Of a stretch of DNA of 64,000 nucleotides, positions 20,938-31,074 are shown piece after piece. Numbering within the stretch: the stretch's first letter is position 1; every line of letters starts with the position of its first letter. Both the position numbers and the translations under genes were made by a program. Source of the stretch: Seminavis robusta (lineage: Eukaryota; Bacillariophyta; Bacillariophyceae; Naviculales; Naviculaceae); assembly GCA_903772945.1 (NCBI GenBank), contig CAICTM010000280.1, positions 17,396 through 81,395 on the forward strand, written 5' to 3'. The notes under the pieces are model-generated. The model was not told where the DNA came from. It saw only the letters and a list, made by a program, of their open reading frames with translations, and searched no databases.

Positions 20938-21658
20938 TGTTGTTAATTGTTGGGTTTGCTTTTTAATTTAAAAAATAATACGGTACTACAAAAGGGAAAG
21001 CGCTTGTGGAAGAAAAGGGAGAGCGGATCAAGACGAGAGCTCGGCGAATAAATGGAAGCGGTACATGTAAATGGAAGCGTGACGATGAGAGACTCGACTC
21101 TTGTTGTGTCTTCGATAGTCTACTCGTTCGTACAGTAATAAAACCAAGAATACTGGCAGTGCCGGAATGCTGATGGAGGAGAGAGAGTTGGGCAGTGCCG
21201 CAATTACAATTCTACATAGGTAGTTGCGGTAATGTTAGAGTTAAAGGTAAAATCGACTCCTAATATTTGTATTAAGAATTTGTTTTACCGCATTTACCAT
21301 ACCCAAAGTTGTCTTCCAGTACCGCTCCGATTGGACGCACACTTCAACTTCTTCTGTAAGGTACCGGTACGAGGTAGCAAAATGGCGAACAAAGAACAAA
21401 CAGCGCACCTCAGTCAGTTTTCGCTGTTCACGCACAACAACAACAGCCAAAAGCCATCTGAGTTCTACGATACCGTGACAAGTAGTAATAGACTAGAAGC
21501 CAAGACAACTGTCAGTCCATAACTTGCACTTAGCTGTAGGAGAGGCATGACCAGCAGAATATAGTACGCAGAGGCTAGCTACTACCGTAGGAACAGACCA
21601 AGACAGAAAGGAACACTATTATACCCATCACTGATTTCTATCAAGCTTCCGTACCATC
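20938..21658. promoter_or_regulatory. Divergent intergenic region between FHA gene and transporter gene
   Basis: A 721-bp interval between two start codons in opposite directions. It holds a repeated word agggagag/gagagag near 21,010-21,190, a gtaccggtac palindrome at 21,361, and gctagctac near 21,575. An open frame at 21232-21522 has no domain-like features, and I consider it chance. Confidence 0.4.
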
Positions 21659-23086
21659 ATGACAGTATCCTACTGTTTTGGCTGCTGCTCTCCGTACGCG
21701 CTGGGCCTCTTTTTCATTTTATGCGTCTCGTTGATCTGGAGTGCCGCCAGTATCTTGGTCCAATTTCTGTATACCCAGCAGAGTTTTGACTCTCCCTTTT
21801 TGTTGACGTACATTGGAGTCTCCCTATTCACGCTGCTGTTGCCGACCAAGTGGATACTAGAACACGGGAAACAGATTCTGAGGACCATATTTGGACGACG
21901 ACGACGACGATCATTGAATGAAATAAGCAGCACAACCATTGAAATCATCACTGACGACAACAGAGGACAATACGAAAATGTACCGTCTGTTGGCGAAAGC
22001 GCCACTCTAGACGAACCCGATGGCGAAGCAGACAATGATGGCATTCCGACAATGACATTGAAATGGACCAAGTATGATCACATGATGGCCGCGATCAAAA
22101 TTGCTCCCGTTTGGTTCCTGGCCAATTGGACGTACAATGCCTCTCTGGCATACACATCCATTACCTCTTCCACTGTGCTGGCGAGCACGGGATCTGTCTT
22201 TACGTTCCTATTTGCCGTCCTGTACCGAGACGAACAATTTACAGGTATCAAGTTTCTAGGGGTCTTGTTGGGGGTCACAGGGAGTCTCTGTACCGCCTTG
22301 CATGACGCCAATCACCACAATACTGACGATAATACTGACATGGCCATGATGGCCATGGCCATGAACAACAACACTTCCATCGACGAGATTGAGCGAGAAG
22401 ATGCCATTCCGGTATTTCGAATGCTCCTGGCGGGACGTGCCTACCAGACGGATTGGAGTCAAGAACGAGCCCTCTTTGGGGATGCCTTGGGATTGATATC
22501 GGCTTTGGGATACGGGGCGTATGCTGTCATGGTGCGAGTCATGTGTCCAAGGGACGAGAGCCTCATGTCCATGGAAGTACTGTTGGGGTATATTGGATTG
22601 TTCAACATGGTCGCATTGTCGCCCATTTTGTTTTATCAACTCTTTAATGGCAACCACTCGGATTTGACCTGGGTGGTCTTGGGGTTCCTGGTGGTCAAGG
22701 GGTTGTTGGATAATGTCTTGAGTGATTACCTGTGGGCGCGGTCGGTCGTACTCACCAGTGCCACCGTGGCGACGGTTGGCTTGGGATTGACCATCCCGCT
22801 GGCGTTTCTCAGCGATGTTTTATGGATGGCACAGGATGCTGCCGTTGTGTCGCTTACATCCATAGCAGGAGCACTTTGTGTTTTGGCCGGTTTCATCCTG
22901 GTCAACATTGCGGCTGATGATAACAACAACAATAAGGAAGGAGCCAGCGAAGCGGCCGACAATACACTGCAAGACGATGATGATTTTGTACAGGACAACA
23001 GCAGCAGCAATAGTAGTCAGCCAGTGCCGCTAACTGAAATGAACAAGTACTCGGACGAAGAAGAACAACCATCGCCCGAGACCTGA
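21659..23086 (+). CDS. SLC35F/EamA-type transporter (drug/metabolite transporter superfamily)
   Basis: A 475-residue single-exon integral membrane protein. The first helix is about 13-37 (ALGLFFILCVSLIWSAASIL). A cytosolic loop with RRRRRS at about 80 and an acidic stretch follow. The diagnostic core is PVWFLANWTYNASLAYTSIT then SSTVLASTGSVFTFLFAVLY and FLGVLLGVTGSLCTALHD, the arrangement of the SLC35F5/yeast Thi74-like group. The second half repeats the EamA pattern (GLISALGYGAYAVMVRVM, FLVVKGLLDNVLSDYLWARS, TVATVGLGLTIPLAFLSDVL). The Met/Asn-rich loop near residue 222-245 is an insertion. The C-terminus is acidic and hydrophilic. About ten helices are predicted. Substrate unknown; family members sit in vacuolar or Golgi membranes. 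Confidence 0.87.
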   Translation: MTVSYCFGCCSPYALGLFFILCVSLIWSAASILVQFLYTQQSFDSPFLLTYIGVSLFTLLLPTKWILEHGKQILRTIFGRRRRRSLNEISSTTIEIITDDNRGQYENVPSVGESATLDEPDGEADNDGIPTMTLKWTKYDHMMAAIKIAPVWFLANWTYNASLAYTSITSSTVLASTGSVFTFLFAVLYRDEQFTGIKFLGVLLGVTGSLCTALHDANHHNTDDNTDMAMMAMAMNNNTSIDEIEREDAIPVFRMLLAGRAYQTDWSQERALFGDALGLISALGYGAYAVMVRVMCPRDESLMSMEVLLGYIGLFNMVALSPILFYQLFNGNHSDLTWVVLGFLVVKGLLDNVLSDYLWARSVVLTSATVATVGLGLTIPLAFLSDVLWMAQDAAVVSLTSIAGALCVLAGFILVNIAADDNNNNKEGASEAADNTLQDDDDFVQDNSSSNSSQPVPLTEMNKYSDEEEQPSPET

Positions 23087-24710
23087 GCAAAGCCAAACTG
23101 CATGGATGGCTTTTTCACAACAAACGAATGAACAGAATTGGAAAAAAAATGGACCGGTTCTAATCTGGGTTTGGTGGCTGGGCACTTACTTTGGCAAGTT
23201 CTAAAGAAAGCGGCGTGCCATGCCAGGGCAACGAGCGATGCAACAACATCAAGGAGTGAGCGCTGAATTGGGGTTTGTCTCGATCGTGCACCCAGAGTTG
23301 TCTGCCAATTTCACGAATTGTTTGATGGCCCCGTCAATGGCCGCAACGTTGCGGCGTGTCTCATACGTGTACGGTACTGCAGTGCCATATTATTTGTAGC
23401 TGACAAGCCTCTTGCCAGCAATGTTGTAGTTTAGCTAGATAGATAGAGCATAATTGTCTTCCTGCTTCTATTACTCATGCATTACAGTTCAATGGTACGG
23501 TACGTTTGTTGTGCCGCACAAACCGTTCGATCCTTCTACTTTCTCCTCTGTTAAAAAATCCAATGATCACACTAGTCGACACTGTTCCATGGGCTACCCG
23601 CGTCTTTCTTTACAATTCCGACTTGGCATGGGTCCACTCCCATCTTTTTCTGATGAACTGCTTCAGCGTGCGATACTCGGTACCATCGGTATTTGAAAAG
23701 TAAAGTCGTTGGTGGAAGCAAGTAGCCAAAGACTCGACTCATCCCAATTGGCAGTGGCTTTCCATCGATCCCTGTTGCCGATAACTTGCTTCTGCCCGTG
23801 GCACCTCGATTTTTTTATAAAAGTGGAGCAAACAAGAGTTTACACTGAAAGACGCTTGCTCGTTGTGGATTCAAGTTTGCTGTTGACGCACGGGTGTTTG
23901 CTTGGCATTGATTCGATTCAGGCGGTTTCATCGGCTGATTGGGAATCGCCATTACCGAAATGATAGGTAGAGTTGTCAGAATCTCCGGCACACCTTTTGA
24001 AGCAGGGAGCGCCTCATCCAGAACAAGATTGCCGCTGTTGATGAAAGCCACCTGTGGACCTACGGTACCGTGTGTATTGGCCATTCAGCAATCCTCAGTG
24101 GTCCAGTGGCGCTAACCCAAGACAAGAATGGTGCTGGGTCAGGCGCACCGTGGCATGGAGCGCGGAGCTGATTTCGAGTAAGTTGCTGCATGAACACGCC
24201 GGCTTTTTCATTCCCTCAAAGGCCGAGCTCCATGGTTTCGACGTTTTTCATTTCCGTGTAGAGTATCCCGCAATAAAACTTCGGATGCGGAACAAGTCAC
24301 TTTGCTCCTGGTTCGTGTTGACTCGGTAGTTGGGACCACACGTGCAATTGCAACCACAAAGCAGGTCAGTGCAATCCAAAAACACCTGAGTGACCAGCAC
24401 TTGAATCAAGTGACATTTGATTCCGGACAGGGGTTCCATGGACTTTGCAAATTCCTTCTGGCATACTAGTACAGTATCAAGTCAACAGCGAGGTCCCATT
24501 GAATGAACGATACTGTACATATGCACTGATTGCTGGCTGGTAGTCTGGAAAACTCGTGTGGGATGGGACCTGACGAAATGGCCAAGTGCTGAGACTTCCC
24601 CCAATTCAACTGGGGAGGTTGCTTTCTTCGAGTATTAGCCATCGTGCGTGTGTTCGTCAAGTAAATGACCAAGATTTGCACAGTTCAAAAATGAATCGAA
24701 TCGAATCGAA
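23087..24710. other. Intergenic region with only degenerate coding traces
   Basis: About 1.6 kb between the transporter and the NUMOD3-motif gene. Apart from a possible 5'-nucleotidase remnant at 23,815-24,084 (listed separately), I see nothing convincing. Words such as gatagatagag and tacggtacg occur near 23,440-23,510. Confidence 0.4.
23815..24084 (-). pseudogene. Possible remnant of a 5'-nucleotidase C-terminal domain
   Basis: The minus-strand frame reads VGPQVAFINSGNLVLDEALP then KGVPEILTTLPIISVM. This resembles the 'ADVAFINSGxxR...LPxGxI...ILP' core of 5'-nucleotidase C-terminal domains. The resemblance ends after about 45 residues and no metallophosphoesterase domain is found upstream, so if real it is a fragment. 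Confidence 0.25.
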
Positions 24711-25378
24711 TCAGATTGACCACACGATCTGCTGACTCCTTGCGGGTTGATCATCAGTATTGCTCTGGTTGGATGTCTGTTTTTGTGCAGTTTGACTGTC
24801 ATTGTTGCCTGCATGGGTGACAATTTTTCCGTTGTGTGGAACCACAGTTTCTTTTTTCTTTTTCTTGGGAGGTTCTTTGGGAGTCTTTTTGGGTCTGGTG
24901 CGATGTTCCTGCTCGACAATGCTGGGCTGTGAATTGACGCCGTGTTGTACAGCCAGTACGGCTTTGAGAGATTCCTGATGCACTTTCAATGCCTTGTCAT
25001 TCTTGGCTCTCTTGGCTTTTCGGACACGTTCTCTCAGATATTTCAATTGTTTCTTCATGGCAACCCATTCTTCTTCGCTCATGCCAACCTGCGCCAACTT
25101 TTCCAACAAAATGGCACGATTTCGGGCTCGGACACCCGCGCCAATCTTGGCTTTGTCGGCCGCCGAACGAAGCTTGCCCTTGTTCCAAGGTGTGTTCCCA
25201 CGGTTCGCCTTGCTGATCTTCCGTTTCGAGTCCACTGTATGTGCATAGCCTCCATTCTCCGTCTTACGAGCTGGCGTGTCGGGTGTCAAACCACGGCGTG
25301 AACGTTTGCGAGATTTTGGTTCTTGGATCCTTCTTCTTCCTCTGCTGGAAGCCAACCATCCTCTTCATTGTCGAACAT
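24711..25378 (-). CDS. NUMOD3-motif basic protein, 5' end uncertain or frameshifted
   Basis: The frame open from 25,355 downward encodes about 210 residues. The N-terminal part has a NUMOD3-like DNA-binding motif (HTVDSKRKISKANRG followed by NTPWNKGK and SAADKAKIGAGVRARNR), then a helix MSEEEWVAMKKQLKYLRERV and a Lys/Pro-rich tail. NUMOD3 is known from homing endonucleases but also occurs in nuclear genes of plants and algae. This frame lacks an upstream ATG: its first possible start is TTG at 25355 and a TGA lies just above. A convincing acidic N-terminus (MFDNEEDGWLPAEEEEGS) starts at ATG 25378 in another frame, right after a polypyrimidine-CACAG sequence. The likely explanation is a one-base frameshift between about 25,290 and 25,350, or an unseen intron. 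Function unknown. Confidence 0.55.
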
Positions 25379-25859
25379 TCTGTGGCACAGAACAGGAACT
25401 ACCTAGAGACAAACAAACTCAAATGGATGATGGCTGTCCAGCAATCACTCGATCACTGCAATGCATGGCACTCGTCGTCGACACTGTGCCTCGAATCCTG
25501 ATGAGGACTTGCAGTCATCCCCGATATTGCCAAACACACTCACCTCTCTGCTCAAGAATGGCGTGATGCTCTTTTTCTCCGGTTCGGTCTTACCCCCCCC
25601 CCAGCCCTTCCAGCTCTTTGTGATGGCTGTACTGGTCCCTTCAGCGTTCCACATGCTCTGGATTGCAAACGCGGCGGCTTAATCATCCATCGCCATAATG
25701 AAATCCGCAATGAACTTGGTTCTATTGCATGTGAATGCTTTGGTTCCTCTAGCGTCCAGTCAGAACCACCCCTTCCCTCTGTTCCCGCCCCTACTATCCC
25801 TGCCGGTCACCCAATTTCTACCTTACCTCCCCTTCCTCCCCCCCCCTCTCAATCCCCCT

Positions 25860-26311
25860 CCAGCCCCCGAGCTCTTACGTGTGATCTTTCCATTCGCGGC
25901 TTGTTTGAACGAGCTATTATTGATGTACGTGTCACTGATTTGGACTGTGCCTCTTACCGCAACAAAGATCCCGTCAAAGTTTTAACCCAACAAGAACGCG
26001 ACAAAATTTCCAAATATAAAGACGCGTGCGAGTCCAATCGCGCTTCCTTCCACCCCTTTGTTGTTTCAGTGGATGGCATGCTTGCCCCTCAAGCCAAGGC
26101 TCTCTTACAACGCCTTGCTTCTGCTACTGCCTCCAAAACTCAATTTTCCTACTCTCAAATGATGTTCTTCATGCAGACCCGTATCTCAATTGCCCTTGTG
26201 AAAGCTACCCATTTATGTCTCCGTGGATCCCTCAAAGCCAAACCCTTTGCCCCCCGTAATGGTCCTCCATTTCTTGCCCCTGATCCCACAGAACCTAGTC
26301 CTGAATTTTGA
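25860..26311 (+). pseudogene. C-terminal fragment of a reverse-transcriptase element
   Basis: The frame reads PRALTCDLSIRGLFERAIID, VRVTDLDCASYRNKDPVKVL, a Lys/Tyr segment (ERDKISKYKDAC), FHPFVVSVDGMLAPQAKALL and MMFFMQTRISIALVKATHLC, and ends in a stop at 26,311. This order (D-x-R-V-x-D ... K-Y ... C ... F-x-P-F-V-x-S-x-D-G ... R-x-S-I-A-x-x-x-A-x-H-x-C-L-R-G) is the terminal domain found downstream of reverse transcriptase in many protist and oomycete retroelement ORFs. The upstream reverse transcriptase is missing and is replaced by a C-rich low-complexity stretch (25,590-25,870). It is a 5'-truncated insertion, consistent with target-primed reverse transcription. The domain frame itself is intact for about 145 codons, so the insertion may be fairly young. 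Confidence 0.6.
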
Positions 26312-26592
26312 CTGTTCTTTGCTTAAGCCTGGCCCCGGCTGGCTTCCGTAGATAATTTCCCTACTCTAAACCCCCTTGTATGAGGAATCTTTGGAGCTTC
26401 TTGGCCTGCAAAGCTGTCAAAGCCGTAAAAGCAGTTTTCTCTCCCCATCCCCCAGGCCCCAATGATGACTGACTCACTGCAGCACTCTGTGGAGGGAGCC
26501 GCAATGAATGAGCCTGTGTTCCTCCTGTTTGTTTTTCCCAAGCACCGATAACAGCAAACTGAAGAGACCTCCAAGGACACGGGATCATTACC

Positions 26593-27255
26593 ATGACAGC
26601 GTTTGGTAGGCGTCTTGTAGCTGGAATCAACGTTGGCATTGGGACGCATCTCGTTGTGACAACCGCATCGATTCACTATGGAACAGGGTACTGGGGCGGT
26701 CAATCCAGTCTGTTTCATCAAGAATATAGCGACCATAGTCTCGTTTCAGAAGCTCCAGATGCGCGGCATTATCAAGCAGTGACAAGGCTGGTGACGGATA
26801 TGTACACAGGGCGGGGTCTCAGCTCAACAACAACACGATTATCAGTACCCGCCATTGGCGTTTCCGATTCTGTATCCTTTCAAGACCCAGCCGCCATTTG
26901 CGTGGGAAAAGAGGAAGTCACAGAAGCCTTTCGTGCCGTGGCTACGCTAAACCCCCAATGGATAACTCCCCCGCGTTGTATCCATGTAGAGCCCATGGGT
27001 TCCACCATTGCCCTGACCTACTATTTGAACAACCGATATGGTGGACGGTTTTCCCTCCAATCGTTGCTGGTGGTTCATGTAGAACTTCAACAACTACCGC
27101 ATGCAAGGGAATTCAACCAGTTTGTAGTGACCAGGATGGAAGAGTATTGGAATGGCGTTTCGCCTATATCTAATTTGCTGTTTTGGGCGGTGCGACGCAT
27201 CAATGGTGTAGCAAGTTTCCAAATCACAAGCCGCTTTCTGCCATCTCGAGGTTAA
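26593..27255 (+). CDS. NTF2-like / SnoaL-like fold protein
   Basis: A 220-residue single-exon protein from ATG 26593. The core pattern YQAVTRLVTDMYTGRGL, then SDSVSFQDPAAICVGKEEVT and EAFRAVATLNP, is that of the NTF2-like superfamily. In that cone-shaped fold an N-terminal helix is followed by 'F-x-D-P-x-x-x-x-x-G-x-x-x-v-x-x-x-F'. Strands continue with IALTYYLNNRYGGRFSL and LLVVHVELQ, and a C-terminal amphipathic segment contains EYWNGVSPISNLLFWAVRRI. Length suits a single NTF2-like domain plus short extensions. Whether it is enzymatic or a ligand-binding scaffold cannot be told. No signal peptide is clear, though the first 30 residues are mildly hydrophobic. Confidence 0.7.
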   Translation: MTAFGRRLVAGINVGIGTHLVVTTASIHYGTGYWGGQSSLFHQEYSDHSLVSEAPDARHYQAVTRLVTDMYTGRGLSSTTTRLSVPAIGVSDSVSFQDPAAICVGKEEVTEAFRAVATLNPQWITPPRCIHVEPMGSTIALTYYLNNRYGGRFSLQSLLVVHVELQQLPHAREFNQFVVTRMEEYWNGVSPISNLLFWAVRRINGVASFQITSRFLPSRG

Positions 27256-29424
27256 CATGAACGAGGAGAGACCCTTTTGTCTGTACTGCTGGCTGTACAA
27301 GTGACGACAGCCACATCAATCGGTGGCTCCAGGGATCATGCCTTGGATTGGCTCACCTCATTGTGCCAGTTGTATTCCTCGTGTCTCGAGTGATCTGTTG
27401 GGGGTCGCAAGTACCGGTACACCAGCAGGAGTCTCCTAACGGTATAGCCAGACAAATGAAAATCTAGATGCGGGCACTAGCTAGATAGCCACCTTTTGTT
27501 CTGATGCAAAATTACTTTACTTCCATGCAAGCTACCGATAGCTAGCTTCGCCTAGGATTCTGAGAAATTGAAGTCAACGAACTGATGCTTTCTCTCTTGT
27601 CCGTCCTTGGTACTTCTTCAAAATGTCTGGATAGACGATACACCTTCCTATACGGTACACCCCAGGGTTCTTCATCCACAATTGAGACATGGCTACTCCT
27701 CTACTAGTAGCTAGTCGTCGACAGCGCAGCTTGTTTGCGGCATCGGAGACATCGCCGCAGGTAGTGAATGACGCCTCCTCTTCAGCCGAGCACAGAATGG
27801 CAAAGGAAGTTTATACTCAGGGCGGGTGCCACCGCTTGGATTCTCACTGGTATGTATATCTTGGAGCTCGGGTAGTTGAGTCAACGGGGGGAACGACTGG
27901 GACGTGATAATAGTGCCATGAGGCAGGACATCACCCTGGCACCGTTTTCTCTTGAAATGCATTGACTTGAGGACCTTGTTTCCGTTGGGGGGTTTATCAA
28001 TGAGCACATATCCTGTACTTGGTGTAGTGAATGGGTCATTTCCCTGCCGAGTTCCCCCCTGAAGATTGGAATCACAGGAGGGTGGCGTGACATTGTTATC
28101 GTCCAGTGTCAATGGCACCATGAGCTAGTCTGGAAAGCTGGATGAGCAGTCGGAAGCAAGTGCAAACGGAAACTGCGCCATTCTGTCGTCTCGGGAGCCG
28201 GGGTCATTCCAGAGAGCCAAGGGTGGTTCGCAGCGGCTCGATGTCAGAGACATGGCTACCGGCATGAGATGGTCAACAAGCCGTGTGCTAGGAGGGGTGC
28301 TACTTGCAGTGCTGATACCGGTAGCCTTGGGCTTCAGCTTGCTTCCTCCAAGGCCACCAACTACTCGAGGTTGATCCAAAGGTTCGGACATCGTTCAAGT
28401 GCAGCTGCAGCAGCAAACCTTTGGCTACATTCCTCAGTAATTCCAAGTCGAGGGCGAGAACCGTGGGTCGAGTCAGTCCTGCATGTGGTGAGGGATGAGT
28501 ACTCGTACGAAGCGCGAGCAAGAAGTGGAAGAGTGGAAGTGATCATTGCTGACCGCGATAGTCTGCGGCTGTCCATATCAGCGTACAGAGAAATAAGCAA
28601 TAGAACAGTTGAAGTTGCCAGACGAGCATCACAACAAGGGTCTGTGAGCCATCTGCTCATACTTTATTGCCATAGTCCCAGTGCCCCTTGAAGAATTGGA
28701 AGGAAAAAAAGAAAAAAAAACTGAACGTCTAATAACGGATTCAGACGAGATGTGCTTGAGGACTACCCACGAGCTAAGGCTCGGGTATTTCCCACAGTCA
28801 AGTCTGCTCACCGGCCACACTGGCCTCCTGAGAGGGTGCGACGCAAGGAAATAAGAACCCTTGTCAATGGAAAGGATTTGACCGAGTTGCACATTCCTTC
28901 ACAAGTTCATGATTGGACAGCTGCCCAGCTGCAAAAGCGCTCCTAACAGGCTTCCTGACAACAGTGACCGACAGCCGACAGGCCGACAAGCACCTCATTT
29001 ATCCTTATGGCTATAGTGTTACCATACACGTCTAAAACCAACGCCCAGCTGAGAGCAAGGGCCTGCCAAACCGGTACCGGATCAAGGCAGAAGTCCTCCA
29101 ACTCATCTATTCGCGACAGGTCTGCTGCTTGGGTTTCACTGAACGGGCGAAGGGCTGGCACGAGAAGCATTCCCGCGCGGTTGGTATGCATACGGTTATT
29201 CATGTCAAGGAACAAGGAACCCTCAAAGATTGCTTGTTTCCCTACCGGTACCTTGAGGCATCTGCTTCGAAGACCTGTTTCCGCATTCCACATGCATACT
29301 ACATGTACATCTCTACAAGGGGTTTAGAGTAGGGCTTCATGTACTGGTCGCTCGCAGTCTAGCTAGACCGTAGATGGTCTAGCTAGCTACATGTAGTAGT
29401 GGCTGTTTAGCTGCGGGATAACAG
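27256..29424. other. Intergenic region, no supported gene
   Basis: About 2.2 kb. Overlapping frames on both strands (for example 27711-28121 minus, 28269-28691 plus and 28361-28660 minus) have no domain-like composition. CTAGCTAG words occur at 27,476-27,486 and 29,360-29,390, and an A-rich run at 28,700-28,722. The region may be old transposon debris, but I cannot prove it. Confidence 0.4.
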
Positions 29425-29850
29425 ATGATGGGTGGCCCCAATGCCGAATCAGACATCTGGATGCGAGGCAAGGGAAACTACTATGAGTACATTGCTGTAT
29501 ACGTAGATGGCCCCCTCATCGTCAGCAAAGCAGCCTTCAAGATCATTGCGAGGACATTGGAAAGGGAGCACAAGTTCAAACTCAAAGGAACGGGTGCCAT
29601 CAGCTTCCACCTTGGATGTGACTTCTTCCGCGACGAGAACGGAGTATTGAGCTATGCACCTCGCAAGTACATTGAGAAAGTGCTCAGCAACTACCAAAGG
29701 ATCTTCGGCAGTATGCCAAAGAAGGTTTCGTCACCCCTTGTCAAAGGAGATCATCTAGATGGACACGGCAGAGCCACTGGACATGGACATGCAGAAGATA
29801 TATCCGTCCCTCATCGGCAGTCTCCAAGGTACTACGAGTAGGCAAGCAGA
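29425..29850 (+). pseudogene. Copia reverse transcriptase fragment
   Basis: The frame contains YYEYIAVYVDGPLIVSKAAF, EREHKFKLKGTGAISFHLGC, DFFRDENGVLSYAPRKYIEK and QRIFGSMPKKVSSPLVKGDH. This is the central part of a diatom Ty1/copia reverse transcriptase. The catalytic YVDD box is changed to YVDG. Near 29,780 the reading continues in another frame (MQKIYPSLIGSLQ), showing a frameshift. Both sides of the element are missing. It is a dead fragment, ending about 140 bp before the DNA transposon that starts at 29,992. Confidence 0.8.
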
Positions 29851-29991
29851 TGCGAGACCATTGTTCCAAATAAGCAGAGACAGAAAATACCTTCAAGTCA
29901 GGACGATCCGGCAATTAGCACGATTGATAAAAATGACTTATGGATTCACGACTGAACCCAAGCACGTTTCAACACTTGTGACTCGGCGAGA

Positions 29992-30004
29992 ATTAGGCGA
30001 CCGT
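29992..30004 (+). repeat. Left inverted tip of transposon
   Basis: ATTAGGCGACCGT; its reverse complement matches 34,188-34,200 at 12 of 13 positions. Confidence 0.6.
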
Positions 30005-30008
30005 ACAG

Positions 30009-30109
30009 TAGCCTAAATCTACGCAGTCTCCTAAATAGTCTCCTAAAACCGGTGCGAATCGCTTAAACAGTAGCCTATTTTTAAGCGATCGCCTAAACAG
30101 TATCCTATT
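30009..30109 (+). repeat. Left sub-terminal 101-bp repeat
   Basis: Starts TAGCCTAAATCT and contains TAGTCTCCTAAAACCG and TAGCCTATTTTTAA, all shared in the same order and orientation with 34,100-34,200. Internally it can form a hairpin, with cgcttaaa pairing to tttttaagcg. Confidence 0.75.
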
Positions 30110-30204
30110 CGGAAATACGTCGTCGTCGTTGTCTTGACCAAACCACTGCTTGCATGTCGACACCACACCAAGCAGTAGTACACGACAACAACACCAACAG
30201 CTCT

Positions 30205-30834
30205 CTACTTCCCTCCTGTTACCTTTTTTCTAGCCTTCTCCAGCTTCTCCTTTTCCTCTGCTTCCTCTTTTTCTAGATAATTGTAGTAGTTGCGAAGGCG
30301 CTTTTCTTGATCAATGTGCCCACGGAACACTTCCAATTCAAATTTCTGGTACTCTGGTCTGGACTCATAGAACGATGAGGGCTTGTCAAACTGCTTGTGG
30401 ATGCCATCATCCATATCTTGTTTGAGCAAAACCTCCGCCTCTGAGCCTTGCCAACGCGGTCGTCCTCGTCCATCCACTTCTGGTGTTGGATGGTTCGTTC
30501 GAAAGTTTTTGTAGGCGTCTTCGTCATCTCTTGCTCTATCAGAGCACTCCGCAATTTGCAGTCTAATATCACGTAGATGACGAGTAAACTCCTCATCGTA
30601 TTCAACACCAGTCATTGCTGGGTCACCAAGCGCAATCAAAGAGTCGTAGACATCTCTCGGACCAAAACCGGAAGCTATGGAGTAACTGAGAGGAATTTGG
30701 CCATTTTCAAACCTATCCCGTATCAGCGTTCGAGCAGGATGATACTTCCAATCAACTTTGATTTTGGCCTTCTTCTTCTCATTGCCATTATCCTTGTTTT
30801 CGCTCATGTTGCTTGTGGCTGATCGGCACGGCAT
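30205..30834 (-). CDS. Transposon ORF A: charged protein of unknown function
   Basis: A 209-residue frame with two possible starts (ATG 30834 or ATG 30807). It is strongly charged. It opens with KKKAKIKVDWKYHPARTLIR, then FENGQIPLSYSIASGFGPRD and YDSLIALGDPAMTGVEYDEE, and continues with DGRGRPRWQGSEAEVLLKQD, where a conserved-looking WxGSxAxxxLxxD pattern suggests a real domain. It ends in a Glu/Lys-rich helix (LEKEEAEEKEKLEKARKK). No family recognised. Being inside the transposon limits and intact, it is probably element-encoded. A role as a DNA-binding or structural partner of the transposase is a guess. Confidence 0.65.
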   Translation of the reverse strand: MPCRSATSNMSENKDNGNEKKKAKIKVDWKYHPARTLIRDRFENGQIPLSYSIASGFGPRDVYDSLIALGDPAMTGVEYDEEFTRHLRDIRLQIAECSDRARDDEDAYKNFRTNHPTPEVDGRGRPRWQGSEAEVLLKQDMDDGIHKQFDKPSSFYESRPEYQKFELEVFRGHIDQEKRLRNYYNYLEKEEAEEKEKLEKARKKVTGGK

Positions 30835-31074
30835 GTAATGGGTTAATAGTCTCAGGATGTGCGATACGAACTATTACATGTACCACTACTAGTACCGGCG
30901 CCGCTGGTGCCGTACCGCTTTGCCGCTTTACTGCTTTACCGCCTTACTAGCTAGCAGCCAGCCCACAAGAACAACAGTTGTTTCCCACGCACAGCCGTAG
31001 ATATTGTGTTGATTTTGTACCAGGCTGGCTTTTTATGCCCCAAACCGCGAGGCAAGAGGGCTGGCAGCACAAGA

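Noticed and set aside
21232-21522. 96-codon plus-strand frame upstream of the SLC35 gene
   Set aside because: Composition is random-like; located in a promoter region.
28269-28691. 140-codon plus-strand frame overlapping a 99-codon minus-strand frame
   Set aside because: Neither side has recognisable motifs; overlap of similar length on both strands is typical of chance.
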